DNA of 64,000 nucleotides from Voacanga thouarsii (Eukaryota; Streptophyta; Magnoliopsida; Gentianales; Apocynaceae), in assembly GCA_026120185.1 (NCBI GenBank), contig JANUWF010000002.1, positions 124,001 through 188,000 on the forward strand, in the 5' to 3' direction. Positions 45,535 through 57,825 of this stretch are shown piece by piece. A model generated the notes under the pieces. The model made no database searches. It saw only the letters and a list, made by a program, of their open reading frames with translations, and had not been told where the DNA came from. The position numbers were made by a program, and so were the translations under genes. Each line of letters opens with the position of its first letter. The stretch's first letter is position 1.

Positions 45535-48500
45535 TGTAATACCTTGCATTTTATCTTCAAATGGCTACTATTTGTAATAGGATGAGAATTTGTATTAATG
45601 GCCAGAACAAAAGATGATCGGTGTAATGAGAGGAATATTTTGGTATAATAATATTTTATCCGGACTTGGATATAATTATTAGATTTGTTCTACCTGTACC
45701 CTAAAACTTCAAAAAGCTACTATTATTAAAAAAAAATAAGAATTTGAGGGTACACTGAGAAGATAAATTGATCAGTACAATGAAATGCACGTTTCGGTGT
45801 GAACTATGCTATTCAGGTCACCAAGGGCATTTTTATCATTTTGACTGCGCCCGTGACTTTGGCCAGGAATTTGACCAAACTGAGAAGAAATTGAAAATTT
45901 AAAGTATTCCAATGGACTCAATGGAATTTTTGGAGTTGAATGGTGAAATAAAATATTTTCCCATTCTAGACCCGATTTTGGTTATTTCTGAGAAAAAATG
46001 GAAAATGAGATTGAAAATTTGGATGTGTGGCATTTTGTGATTGGTAGCCCATGAACATGTGTCAATTTAAGAAAGGTTGCATGAAGAGTTCATGTAAGAC
46101 ACATGAAATTAAAGGACTACAAAATAAATACAGAATTATGTGTAAATTTTATTATTGGAACACATCACTTGTGGGCCCTTTAACTAAGATCTAGTGAAAT
46201 GTGATCGGCCAATACTTCGACCATAAGAAGGTGGTAGAATGACTGGAAATTGACCAAGAAATTAGTAGCCATACAAGAGAATTAAAGGGAAATTTTTGAG
46301 GAGGAAATTAAGTGGTTGGTGTGTAAATTTTTTATTAGAACACACCTATACATTAGCCAACATACAATTAATTGATTTAAAATTTTCTTGGCCAAATTTT
46401 TTATGAGAATGGCAGTGGGAAGGCAACTACAGCCTAAAATTTTGGCAGCCTCAAGGGGAGAGAAATAAGGAAAGAAATCAAGAGAAAACAGAATAAAGAA
46501 AGAAAAAGGTAGCTAGTGTATGTTCTTGGTGTTCTATGTGAGTTTGAGAAGTTCTTGGAGCAAAATCATGTCAAATAGCCTTAAAGACAAGGTAAAATCT
46601 CACTTTGCTAGAGTTAAAGTTGGTGTTGGGTGAATGATGATTATGTTGATATGAATTTTATCTTGATTTTAGATCAAAGATAGGGTTTGTGACTTTTGTT
46701 TGTGAACCTTATACATGCTCATGTGTGTGCTAACTGCCTAAGGGTTTTTGAATGATGTTTTATGTGAAGAAGAACTGAATAATTTTGGTAGTTTTAAGGG
46801 TTGTTCCCGATTGAGGAGATGATGATCAAAGTATAATAAAAATGGAAGTTACTTGGTTAGAAAAATGGATTGTACTAGCTTGTGATTAGAAAAGGTGAAT
46901 TTGTGTTGAATAAGGGTGATTTTGTGAGCTATTGGAATCTAAAAATCACAGAATTAAAGATTATTTAAAGGAAAATTGAATGAATTAATGGTTCTAATGT
47001 GTTAAAGACTAAAGGAGAACAAAGAAAAGCATAAATAATGGAATTGAAGTAAAATTATTGGGGCTGTTTTTACCTTGTAGCATGTCATGAGAACTAGGAC
47101 TTTGAAAAGGACTTATATATAATTAAATTTAAGAGTCTTATAGTCATTTTGGTATATCATAGAGCCAAATCAGAGTTTTGGATTGAAATTTATGTGCAAA
47201 ACAAAATCATGTGTCAACAGTAAAATTTCAAAAAATTAGTCCGAAAATGGATGAACTTAAGGATGATAAATTGTGTGATTTTAGATTAAATGAATGTGAA
47301 TTATGTAGTGAACACCTTGTCTATGAAGGGAGAAAGGATGTGGAAAAATAAAAATGAAAGAATTGATCAAACGACGAAAAAATGATGTGAACGAAAGTTG
47401 AACGTTTTCCTTAACTATCGGCTAACCATCTGCTATTCGTCGGGCACGTTGACTGGACATCGGCTAACCGTCAGCTATTTTTCGGCCAAATGTGACTTGA
47501 CCTAAAAACAATGTTTAGTGTAGGTTTATCAATAAACGACCAATGGTTCGTTGAAAACGATAGAAACGGGGGTTGAACGGCCGTAAACAGAAAGAGTTAA
47601 TTAGAACACAAGGTGAGTTCATTTGATTTCTAAAACCTTTTTAAAAGCTAGTGTGTTTCACTTTTCCATAAAATGCTATATTTTATACCATTTTGAAAAT
47701 CCCTGAATATGTTTAAGGTTTATCTGAGCAAGGGACTCGAATGAATTTCATATTTAGCTTAGAAACCTTAATGGATGATTAAAGCATGAATTTTGTAAAT
47801 TTTGTCCTTTTTGGATTAAATATTTGGGATTTTCAAAAAATAATGAATTTTGAAATCGAGTGTTCATAAATGGACTGGGATGCCTTTATTGCAACATTTT
47901 ATGGAAATGTATTTGGAAACTTTGAATTTAATCATCATTTGGGATTAGAATTCTGAATTTTTTAAAATGAGTTCCTTTTGGAATCAAGTATTTGAAATAT
48001 AATCCAAATATCCTTATTGGAATGTTTTATGAAAACATTTGCAATCGGGTATTCGGTAAATGGCCGAAATATCCTTATTGGAACTCTTATAAACACTTTT
48101 CAAATCGAGTAAGGGTAAGATAACCCGAATACCCTCGGAAAGTCTTTTGAAATTGAGTATGGGTACCCAAATGCCCTTAGAAATGACTTTTGTGATCGCG
48201 TACGGGCAAAATGACCCGAGTACTCCTGGAAACTTGTTTTGATATGTGAAAAGAACACTTTACCCTATTTTGACATGGTTTTGGAAAATGATCTCTCGTA
48301 AAGAGATTGCCCTTTGCAAAATGACATTTTGATCCCAAAAATTGTATTATTGGCCTAAAGTGCCTATGGAATGAATTGATCAGCTCTGCGGAACCTATGT
48401 GAACGATGATCTGACTTGTGAGTCAGTGGAATCAAATTCTGAACAATGTTATTTTGCCCCAAAATTGTTTGTTTTGAAAATCATTCGGGATCAGATAACC

Positions 48501-49600
48501 CTCTAGCCTGATCATTCAGAAGGGGTTGGTATTGGTAACTTGAGTACTCAACAAGGACTTTGATCTTTGTACTAGTTTATGTTAAAGGTAGACGATCCCA
48601 AGTAACCCGATTAGTTCTGGGAATTGTCTTACTCCAAATAGGGAGACAAAACATTGAGATGAGTTGTCCTGACTAGCCATCTAGTGTCTGGCATTTACCA
48701 TGCCTTGTGTGCAATTTGTGATTTGGGTTGTTTACGGGCTAAGCTAGACACCTGGCATTGTTCAACCGCTTGCTAACTCAATGGTGATTAACATTAGGAT
48801 TGAGACCACTGGCTTACGGTAGCAAGTAAAAAAAGATGTAGTGTGTTGCATGCACTTGTTGATTATTATACACTGCAGTGTACTTATTTTCCAGCGACAC
48901 ACAAATTGAGTACTATAGGCTATGGTCTAAGTACAATGATATGTGCAAGTTGGTGTACTTTTTCGGCAACGCACGGATTGAGTACTGGAGGCTGCGATTT
49001 CCGTACAATGATACATGGCACCGAAGGTAAGGACGACGGGACTTGCATACAGGCGGACCTTCTATTGCGGAAGTGCTTGTGATTTGGAAATTGGGGCAAT
49101 GATCTAAAATTGAAATACATTTTTCCAAAAATCATTGAGTTTTGAATAAACTCTTTCTGAGAGAGTTTTGGAATTGTTTCCAGTTAATAGATGAAATGCT
49201 TTCCCCACAAAAGTTTAATGTACTTTATTTCTTTACTAAAGCACTAACACACACGGGACTCATTGGGTGATTTGTCACCCACACGTGTCTTTATCTTACT
49301 CTTTTGTAGGATCCAGAGTTGAGCGGACCTACGGATAGAAGGACGATACCATAGTGTCAGCAGTATAGTTCTGGACGACTCCTTTTTTTATTGTGTACTT
49401 ATTGCTGTTGTAGTTTGGGATGGCATGTATGAGATTCTCTGATATATGTATATGTGTGGCCATTAGTATGGGATATTGTATGAGTATGGACCTTGTATAT
49501 TTCGTTGTTTTCGTTATAAAGACCCTTTGTTTGGGAAACTGGACGGGGTGACACCTAGTGTTGATATGCTTCCGCTATTATCTTTAGTAGAGGTGTTACA
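45535..49600 (+). mobile_element. GyB 5' LTR
   Basis: 4066 bp, TGTAATACCTTGCATTTT to TAGAGGTGTTACA. It contains CGGCTAACCGTC repeats (47420-47490), a diverged tandem array (47815-48240), the CTTGAGTACTCAACAAGG box (48540-48557) and a terminal stem (49523-49547) after TTATAAAGAC. Confidence 0.9.
47815..48240 (+). repeat. diverged minisatellite with palindromic units, GyB 5' LTR
   Basis: Roughly seven units of 45-60 bp. Typical pieces are AATCGAGTAAGGGTAAGATA, ACCCGAATACCCTCGG, then GTACGGGCAAAATGACCCGA and GTACTCCTGG. Many units are near-palindromes (GAGTANGGG ... CCCGAATAC). Counterpart in the 3' LTR at 56830-57275. Confidence 0.65.
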
Positions 49601-49602
49601 AT

Positions 49603-49613
49603 TGGGATCAGAG
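49603..49613 (+). other. GyB primer-binding site
   Basis: TGGGATCAGAG, one base from TGGTATCAGAG, two bases after the LTR. Confidence 0.8.
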
Positions 49614-49675
49614 ACTAGTATTATAGAACTATGGTATTGTCATAGGAATTGACAGAACTCTTTCATTGCAGAGGT

Positions 49676-50352
49676 ATGATGGATAGGAATAATAAGGGCA
49701 AATGCCTAATGGATGAGTGTAACAATGATGGGAAGAAAGAGATAGGAGAGGATTCAGGCATGAAAAGATTTGGGAAGACTAGGATGATCTACCAAGCAGG
49801 TGTGTTGGGACGTTTTATCTCGATATGACCTAGCCCTGGCCACTGTTATATAACCTATCTCAATGGGAGCTCGTTTGACCCGGCAGCACTTGTCATTACT
49901 CCGTTTATGTGAGATCTTAGTCTGGAGAGGACACTTACTCTCAAGAGGACATCATCACCACGAAGTCAGATAAGAAGGTAGGTGGCGATTCTGATAAGGT
50001 TGATAGCGATATTATACTATGCCATCAGGATGATAAGGAGGACAATGTCCCCAATGGTGCAGTGTTGCCTGAGGATGATAAAGAGGCATTTGGTGGGGAT
50101 ATTCTGGGAGTATTAGAGGAAGAGATGTCAGGATTGGAGGCTGTTGAGACGGGAGGGGATCAGGAAATACCCGAGGTAGTGATGCCTATGCTCGAGAAAG
50201 AACTGGAGATAGACCCAGAGATACTAGCTTGGTTGCACCCTAATGTGGATGAAGATAAGGGATTTAATGTAGTCGAGTACTATACAGTTTTTACTAATTC
50301 AGGACCTCCCGTTTCGGATAGCGATGATGATGAGCAGGAGGATGACATGTGA
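49676..50352 (+). pseudogene. GyB acidic leader ORF upstream of gag, unknown function
   Basis: An ATG at 49676 opens a frame broken near 49828 by TGA. A second open part, 50062-50352, encodes a very acidic protein (EMSGLEAVETGGDQEIPEVV, ending SDSDDDEQEDDM). It is not Gag-like, and gag follows only after a spacer. GyA has a similar acidic ORF in the same position. No function can be named. Confidence 0.5.
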
Positions 50353-50549
50353 ATATATGTAGTAGGATATGTACAATTTAGCCAGTGGATATGACTGTGT
50401 GCTCAGCACACGAATTTTATACTGGCTTTGTGTTTGATGAGAATGAATATATGTTATGATCCTGCTATGTGCACTATAGCCCTTTTTTGTCTACTCTTGA
50501 GTTATTTTATGTCTTTTACCAGCAAAATCGTATGAACTATACAGATGTC
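50353..50549 (+). other. GyB spacer between leader ORF and gag
   Basis: AT-rich, no coding signal seen. Confidence 0.4.
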
Positions 50550-50935
50550 TCCTAAATGAACTTTTGGATGATCATTGCAAACTACTCGAAATAACACTAA
50601 GCCAATGGTGGAAGAATCGCATGTGGAAGGTCCCCACCTTGTAACTATAGATAATTTTATACTCCAAACTTTCTAGAAAATGGATGATATCATTCAACAG
50701 TTGGCTGAGACTACCACTAGAGTCAATGAGAATGCTGGAATAAATGAGAATATGAGTAGGAGAAATCGAAGTGAACTTCGGAGTATGAGTCAGAAAAGAC
50801 TTGGAGACCTCGATGGCAAAAGAAAGGAAAGATGCAAAGGAAGGGAGGCCCGACTGAAAGACAAACCTCTTTTAGATGCTTTAATTGTGGGAAGATAGGG
50901 TATAAGAGATTCAATTACCCTTACCCTCTAAGGAT
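50550..50935 (+). pseudogene. gag: GyB gag, core deleted
   Basis: An N-terminal region with PMVEESHVEGPHLVTIDNF and MDDIIQQLAETTTRVNENAG runs straight into the basic tail and zinc knuckle (50878-50920). The knuckle keeps C-F-N-C-G but has Tyr for the His and Tyr for the last Cys. The roughly 200-residue retrotransposon gag core expected in between is missing. Confidence 0.65.
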
Positions 50936-51049
50936 AGAAGGATGGAGTCGATCGGGAAAGAAATAATCAGGGGCAAAGGTCAGGGCTAGAAAAAGAGAAC
51001 CTAGGACAAACTTCTATCTCTAGACTTGGACCTGCTAAACCACAAATGA

Positions 51050-51584
51050 ATGTTTGAGTCATTGCAATGGGAAAAAAATGGATAATCATGCCACAGCAGT
51101 GGAAGCTACGCTCGTGATGCTAAAATATTGGTAGATCCCTGTTCTATACGTTCCTTTGTTGCTAATTCATTCTTGATTCTATGGGAATAAAAGGGGAAGA
51201 AACTTCATATGAATTGGTTATTAATACCCCATTGGGAAAACAATTTAATAGTGAAAAAATACATAGGAATTGTAAGATCTTGGTAAGAGATGAAATATTG
51301 GGAGGAGATTTGATATGTTTGTCCATAGAGGATTATAATACTATCTTGGACATGGATTGGTTATTTTAGCATCATGCTCAAGTTGACTATGGACATAAGG
51401 TAGTACATTTCCGTCAGCTTAAGAGACCTATATTGGAATTTGTAGGGGAGGCTAGAAGGAAAAGTAATACTTATATATCGGGACTTAAGGCCCAAAAGAT
51501 GATTAGAAAAGGGTGTACTAGGTATTTGGCTTATGTAATTAATAAGCCAAGAGAGGTTAAGAATCCCAAAAATGTGTTTCTATT
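51050..51584 (+). pseudogene. GyB protease remnant
   Basis: LVDPCSIRSFVANSF stands where L-x-D-S/T-G-A-T/S-x-S-F is expected, so the active-site triad is changed (D-P-C). A frameshift near 51180 is followed by YELVINTPLGKQF and GGDLICLSIEDYNTILDMDWL. Confidence 0.7.
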
Positions 51585-52440
51585 ATGAATGAGTATTTAG
51601 ATGTTTTTCTAGCAAAATTGAAGGAGTTACCACCAGAGAGAGAAGTAAAGTTTTCTAATGATTTAGTACCATCGATAGAATCAATTTCAAGAACTCCTTA
51701 TAAAATGGCACCTATAGAATTATAGGAACTTAAGAAACAAGTGCAAGAATTAATGGAGCACTAATTTATTTGACCTAGTACTTCCCCTTAGGGAGTACCT
51801 GTGTTATTTGTTAAAAAGAAAAATAAGTCACTACGGATGTATATAGATTAGCGAGGGTTGAATGTCATGATGGAAAAGAATAAATATTCATCGCCCATGG
51901 TTGATAAACTGTTTGACCAGTTATAGGGAGCAGGATGTTTTTCGAAATTAGACTTGAGGCAAGGATATTACCAAGTTTAGATTCAGGAAAAAGATATACC
52001 AAAAACTGCATTTAACACGCGATATGGGCATTTTGAGTTTGTGGTGATGCCCTTTGGTGTTACTAATGCTCCTGCTATTTTCATTGACTTGATGCATCGA
52101 ACATTTCGGCCTTACTTAGATAATGTTGTGGTTATATTCATAAATGATATCCTGGTGTATTCCAAAGATCCTCAAAAACATGAACAACACCTTTGGAAAG
52201 TATTAGGAAAGTTAAGGGAGGCCTAATTATATGCAAAATTTAGTAAGTATCAACATTGGCTACAAGAATTAGCATTTTTGGGACATGTGATATCCAAGGA
52301 CGGGATTACAGTAGATCTTGCAAAAGTTGAAGTAGTGACTAATTGGAAATGTCCCAAGACTCCAATTGAAATATGAAATTTTCTGGGATTAGCAGAATAT
52401 TATCGGAGGTTTATTGAGAGTTTTTTTTTTAGATAACTTC
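51585..52440 (+). pseudogene. GyB reverse transcriptase
   Basis: KFSNDLVPSIESISRTPYKM linker, then [32 protein letters not shown] and PFGVTNAP. The catalytic motif at 52137-52151 reads F-I-N-D-I instead of [24 protein letters not shown] follows. At least six in-frame stops, mostly TAG. Confidence 0.8.
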
Positions 52441-52940
52441 ACCTTTGACTTAACCCACCCAAAGAAAATTCCTCATGTTTGGACTGAGAAATGTGAGAGA
52501 AATTTCTAGGAGCTGAAGAAAAGTTTAAATTTTGCTCTTGTTTTGGTATTACTGATGATGAATAAACCATATGAAATGTATACGGATGTATTGAAGGAAG
52601 GATTGGGAGGAGTATTGATGCAGGAGAAAAGATGATAGCTTATATCTCTAGGAAATTAAAATCCCATGAGGAAAGTTACCCTACATATGATTTGAAGTTA
52701 GTTGCTATTGTGTTTACCCTTAAGAAGTGGAGACATTATTTGTATAGGACTGAGTTTGAGGACTTCACTGGCCATAAAAGTTTAAAGTATGTTTTACTCA
52801 GAAGGATTTGAACATAAAACAACATCGGTGAATGGAATTTTTGGGAGAATTTCGATGTCTAATTAAGTATCATCCTAGAAAAGCAAACACAATAGCAAAT
52901 ACCCTTAGTAGGGAGGCAAATTTAACAGCTCTTTAGATAT
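52441..52940 (+). pseudogene. GyB RNase H
   Basis: [18 protein letters not shown], then a shifted frame with [20 protein letters not shown] and [24 protein letters not shown] and a degraded NTIANTLSR. Stops and shifts throughout. Confidence 0.75.
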
Positions 52941-54215
52941 TATGAATTCCAGAACTAGAAGCAATTGTGGTAGATGGAGAAATAAGAATGAGTAATATCT
53001 CCATTCAACTTGTTTCCCTACAACAGTAAAAAGGAAAGTAAGATAAAGATGAAGAGTTGCAAAAGCTGGTGCAAAAGGAAGTGAATAAAAGAGGAGATAG
53101 GTTTCAAAATGAAATTATTTGTTACTAAGGTCGGTATTGTACTTTGAAACAATTTTCGATGAGACAAGATGTTTTAACAGAGGCACCTTAGAGTAAAACA
53201 ATTTGCGATGAGACAAGATGTTTTAACAGAGGCACCTTAGAGTAAGTATACCATCCATCCAGGAGCCATAAAGAAGTATCAGGACTTAAAACGACATTAT
53301 TGGTGGATTGGTATGAAAAGGGGTATTTCAGACTTTGTAGCTCGATGATTAACTTGTCAGCAAGTGAAAGCTTATCAGCAACGGCCTAGAGGGTTACTAT
53401 AGCCATTGCCTACTCCATCATAAAAAATGTGATGAAATTACTATAGATTTCATTATTGGATTACCCATGGCAGTAGGACTATGAGATACTATTTGGGTAA
53501 TAGTGGGTCGACTAACTAAGTCTGCTCATTTCATTTTCATTAGGAGTTAAATGAAACCTATATGGAGGAAATAATCAAACTATGTGAGTATCCTATAATA
53601 TTGTATCAAATCGAGATCCTAGACTTACCTCGGAGTTGGACTAAACTACCGTAGAGATATGGGACAACATTAAAGTTCAGTACAGCAGCGCACCCATAAA
53701 TGGATGGACAAACTGAACGAGTAAATAGGGTTTTAGAAGATATGTTGCGGGTTTGCGCTTTGGATTTTGGAACTAAGTAGATTGATAATTTAGTGTATGT
53801 AGAATTCACATACACCAATATTTATCGATCAACAATTGGAATGGCCCCATTTGAAGCTCTATGTGAAAGGAAATGTAGTCTAGGACGAAGGACGGGTGAA
53901 TAAGATGCCTTCGATCTTGAAAAGTTCGACAGGCTATGGAGATGATTAAAATCAAGTTAGAGGCAGTTCAAAGTAGACAGGAAAGTTATGTGGATTAACG
54001 TAAAAGAGATTTGGAATTTGCAGAAGGAGATCGTGTATCCTTGAAGTTGACTCCACAACAACAATTGGAAATTAAAGGACTAAGAAAGAAGCTAGCACCT
54101 AGGTACATTGGACCATTCTCTATTGTCGAGAGGATTGGGAAGGTGACTTATCGATTAGAGTTACCAAAAGAATTTCAAAGTATTTCCAATGTGTTGCCCA
54201 ACTTCAGAAATACAT
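52941..54215 (+). pseudogene. GyB integrase with GPY/F-type C-terminal domain
   Basis: HPGAIKKYQDLKRHYWW and CQQVKAYQQRP (HHCC region, one Cys lost), DFIIGLPMAVG and VGRLTKSAHF, AAHPYMDGQTERVNRVLEDM (catalytic Glu region), then LKLTPQQQLEIKGLRKKLAP and RYIGPFSIVERIGKVTYRLE. Several stops and a stretch missing between the core halves (around 53545-53640). Confidence 0.8.
53147..53243 (+). repeat. 48-bp tandem duplication in the GyB integrase
   Basis: The unit beginning AAACAATTTTCGATGAGAC and ending GGCACCTTAGAGT occurs twice in a row (53147-53194 and 53195-53243), near-identical, just before the zinc-binding region of integrase. Private to GyB as far as can be seen here. Confidence 0.85.
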
Positions 54216-54443
54216 AGCTGATCTCACACACGTGTTGAATGAAGAGCCTATTGAGTTAACTCCAAGCTTGAAGTATAAGGAAAAGCCTATTAAAATTTTA
54301 GAGTATACTGAAAAAGGTGTGCAAAATAAAGAAAATTTCTCTTGTAAAAGTATTGTGGAATCAATATCCAGTGCAAGATGCAACTTAGGAAACGGAAACG
54401 AAGATGTTGAAAAAGTATCCAAAATTATTCCAAGTGTAAGCTA
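54216..54443 (+). pseudogene. GyB chromodomain-like tail
   Basis: HVLNEEPIELTPSLKYKEKP then IKILEYTEKGVQNK is the usual start of the chromovirus chromodomain after integrase. The aromatic-cage part with the expected VLWRNH-type motif is not recognisable, so the domain is truncated or decayed. In the family it targets insertion to heterochromatin. Confidence 0.6.
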
Positions 54444-54467
54444 ATTTTGAGGACGAAATTTTTTTAT

Positions 54468-54480
54468 AAGAAGGGGAGAA
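54468..54480 (+). other. GyB polypurine tract
   Basis: AAGAAGGGGAGAA lies directly before the 3' LTR start TGTAATACCCC. Confidence 0.85.
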
Positions 54481-56829
54481 TGTAATACCCCTCACTTTAT
54501 CTTCAAATAGCTACTATTTGTAATAGAATGAGAATTTGTATCAATGGCCAGAACAAAAGATGATCGGTGTAAAGAGACGAATATTTTGGTATAATAATAT
54601 TTTATCAGGACCTAGATGTAATTATTGAATTTGTTCTATCCGTACCCTAAATCTTCAGAATGCTACTATTATTAATAAAATAAGAATTTGAGGGTACGCT
54701 GAGAAGAGAAATTGATCAGTGCGATGAAACGCACGATTTGGTGTGAACTATGCTATTCAGGTCATCGGGGGTATTTTCGTCATTTTGACCAGGTCCACAA
54801 CTTTGATGGCAAATTTGACCAAACTGAGAAGGAATTGAAGAATTTAAGAATTTAAGTATTACCAAGTGACTCAGCAGAATTTTTGGAGTTGAATAGTGAT
54901 ATAAAATATTTTTTCGTTCTAGACCCGATTTTGGTCATTTCTGAGCAAAAAATGGAAAATGCGATTGAAAATTTGGACGTGTGGCATTTTGTGATTGGTA
55001 GTACATGAAAATGTGTAAATTTAAGAGAGGTTTCATGAAAAGTTCATGCAAGACACATGAAATTAAAGGATTACAAAATAAATAATGATATGTAAATTTT
55101 GTGATTGGAACACATCACTTGTGGGCCCTTTAACTAAGATCTTGTGAAATGCGATTGGCCAATACTTGGACCATGAGAACGTGGTTGAATGGCTGGAAAT
55201 TGGCCAAGAAATTGGCAGCCACACAAGAGAATTAAAGGGAAATTTTTTGAGAAGAAAATTAAGTGGTTGGTGTGTAAATTTTTTATTGGAACACACCTAT
55301 ACATTAGCCACCATACAATTAACTGATTTAAAATTTTCTTTGCCAAATTTTTTATGAGAATGGCGGTGGGAAGGCTGTTGTACAGCCCAGAATTTCGACA
55401 GCCTCAAGGGGAGAGAAATAAAGGAAAAGAAATCAAGAGAAAATAGAATAAAGAAAGAAAAAGTTAGCTAGTGTGTGTTCTTGGTGTTCTATGTGAGTTT
55501 GAGAAGTTCTTGGAGCAAAATCACTTCAAAGAGCCTCAAATACAAGGTAAAAACTCACTTTGCTAGAGTTAAAGTTGTTTTTGGGTGAATGATGATTATG
55601 TTGATATGAATTTTAACATGAAAACACAATTTTCATGTCTTGATTTTGGATCAAAGCTAGGGTTTGTGACTTTTGTGTATGAACCTTATATATGCTTATG
55701 TGTGTGCCGGTTGCCTAAGGGTTTTTGAACGATGTTTTGTGTGAAGAAGAACTGAATAATTATGGTAGTTTGAAGGGTTGTTTCCGGTTGAGGAGATGAT
55801 GATCAAAGTAGAATAACAATGGAAGTTACTTGATTAGAAAAATGGATTGTACTAGCTTGTGATTGGAAAAAGTGAATTTGTGTTGAATAAGTACGACTCT
55901 TATGAGCTATTGGAATCTGGAAATCATAGAATTAAAGATGATTTGAAGGAAAGTTGAATGAATTAATGGTTCCAAGGTGTTAAAGACTAAAGGAGAACAA
56001 AGGAAAGCATGAATAGTGAAATTGAAGTAAAACTACTGGGGCTATTTTTGCCCTGTAGCATGTCATGGGAACTAGGACTCTGAAAAGAGCTTATACATAA
56101 TTAAAGTTAAGAGTCTTACGGTCGTTTGGGCATATAATAGAGCCAAATTGGAGTTGTAGATTGAAAGTTATGTGCAAAACAAAATCATGTGTCAAGTAAT
56201 GAAATTCCAGAAAATTAGTCCGAAAATGAATGAACTTAAGGATGATTAATTGTGTGATTTTGGATTAAATGAATGTGAATTATGAAGTGAATCCCTTGTA
56301 TATGAAGGGAGAAAGGATGTGGAAAAAGAAAAATGAAAGAATTGATCAAACGATGAAAAATTGGCGCGAACGAAAGTTGAACGTTTTCCTTAACCTTCGG
56401 CTAACCATCGCCCCCGTTAGCCCCAACGGCTAAACGTCGATTGGACGTCGGTTACCCGTCGGGCTGTCGGCTAACCGTCGGCTATTTTTTGACCAAACAT
56501 GACTTGACCTAAAAACGATGTTTGGTGTAAGTTTATCGATAAACGGCCAACGGTTCGTTGAAAACGATAGAAACAATGGTCAAAGGGCCGTAAACAGAAA
56601 GAGTTAATTAGGACATAAGGTGAGTCCCTTTGATTTCTAAAACCTTTTTGAAAGCTAGTGTGCTTCAATTTTCCATGAAATGCTATGTTTTATACCATTT
56701 TGAAAATCCCTGAATATGTTTAAGGTTTATCTAAGCAAGATTTGTTTTATGCCAGTTGGGCTTGAATGAATTTCATATTTTGCTTGGAAACCTTAATGGA
56801 TGAGTAAAGCATGAATTTTATGAATTTAG

Positions 56830-57275
56830 TCCTTTTTGGATTAAATACTTGAAATTTTTGAAAAATGATGAATTTTGAAACTGGATGTTCATAAATTGAC
56901 TGAAATGTCCTTATTGCAACATTTTATGGAAATATGTTTAGAAACTTTGAATTTAATCCTCTTTTGGTATTAGAATTCTAAATTTCTTGAAATGAGTTCA
57001 TTTTGGAATCAGGTATTTGAAAAATAATTCAAATGTCCTTATTGGAATGTTTTATGAAAACATTTGGAATCGGGTGTTCAGTAAATGACCGAAATATCCT
57101 TATTAAAACTCTTGTGAACACTTTTCAAATCGGATAAGGGTAAAATGACCCGAATACCCTCGAAAAGTATTTTGGAATCGAGTATGGGTAAAATGACTCA
57201 AATGCCCTTGGAAATGATTTTTGTGAACGAGTACGGGCAAAATGACCCGAGTACTCCCGGAAAATTATTTCGATG
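56830..57275 (+). repeat. diverged minisatellite with palindromic units, GyB 3' LTR
   Basis: Same array as 47815-48240: units such as AATCGGATAAGGGTAAAATG, ACCCGAATACCCTCG and GAGTACGGGCAAAATGACC. Confidence 0.65.
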
Positions 57276-57825
57276 TGTGAATAAAACTCTTTACCCTATT
57301 TTGACACGATTTTTGAAAATGATCTCTCGTAATGAGATTGACTTTTGAAAAATGATATTTTGATCTCGAAAATTATTTTATTTGCCTGAAGTGCGTATGG
57401 AATGAATTGATCGGCTCTATGGAGCCTATGTGAATAATGATCTGACTCGTGAGTAGTGGGATCAAATTCTAGAAAATGTTATTTTACCACAAAAATGTTT
57501 GTTTTGAAAATCCTACAGGATCAGATAACCCTCTGACCTGATCAGTCAAAAGGGGTTGATATTGATAACGTTGAGTGCTCAGCAAAGATTTTGATCTTTG
57601 TACTAGCTTATGTTAGAGGTAGATGACCCCGTGTAATCCAATCAGTTCTGGGGATTGTCTTACTCCAAACAGGCCGATAGAACATTGAGATGAGTCGTCC
57701 TGACTAGCCATCTAATGCCTGACAATTGTCGTGCCTTATGTGCACTTTGTGATTTAGGTTATTCACGAGCTGGGCTAGACATCTGGCGTTGTTCAACCGT
57801 TTGCTACCTCGATGGTAATTGACGT

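Noticed and set aside
45356..45577. 73-codon plus-strand ORF
   Set aside because: It crosses the K/GyB insertion boundary, so it cannot be an ancestral gene.
47400..47500. CRISPR-like repeats (CGGCTAACCGTC)
   Set aside because: The repeats are few, irregularly spaced and lie in a plant LTR; no array or cas gene.
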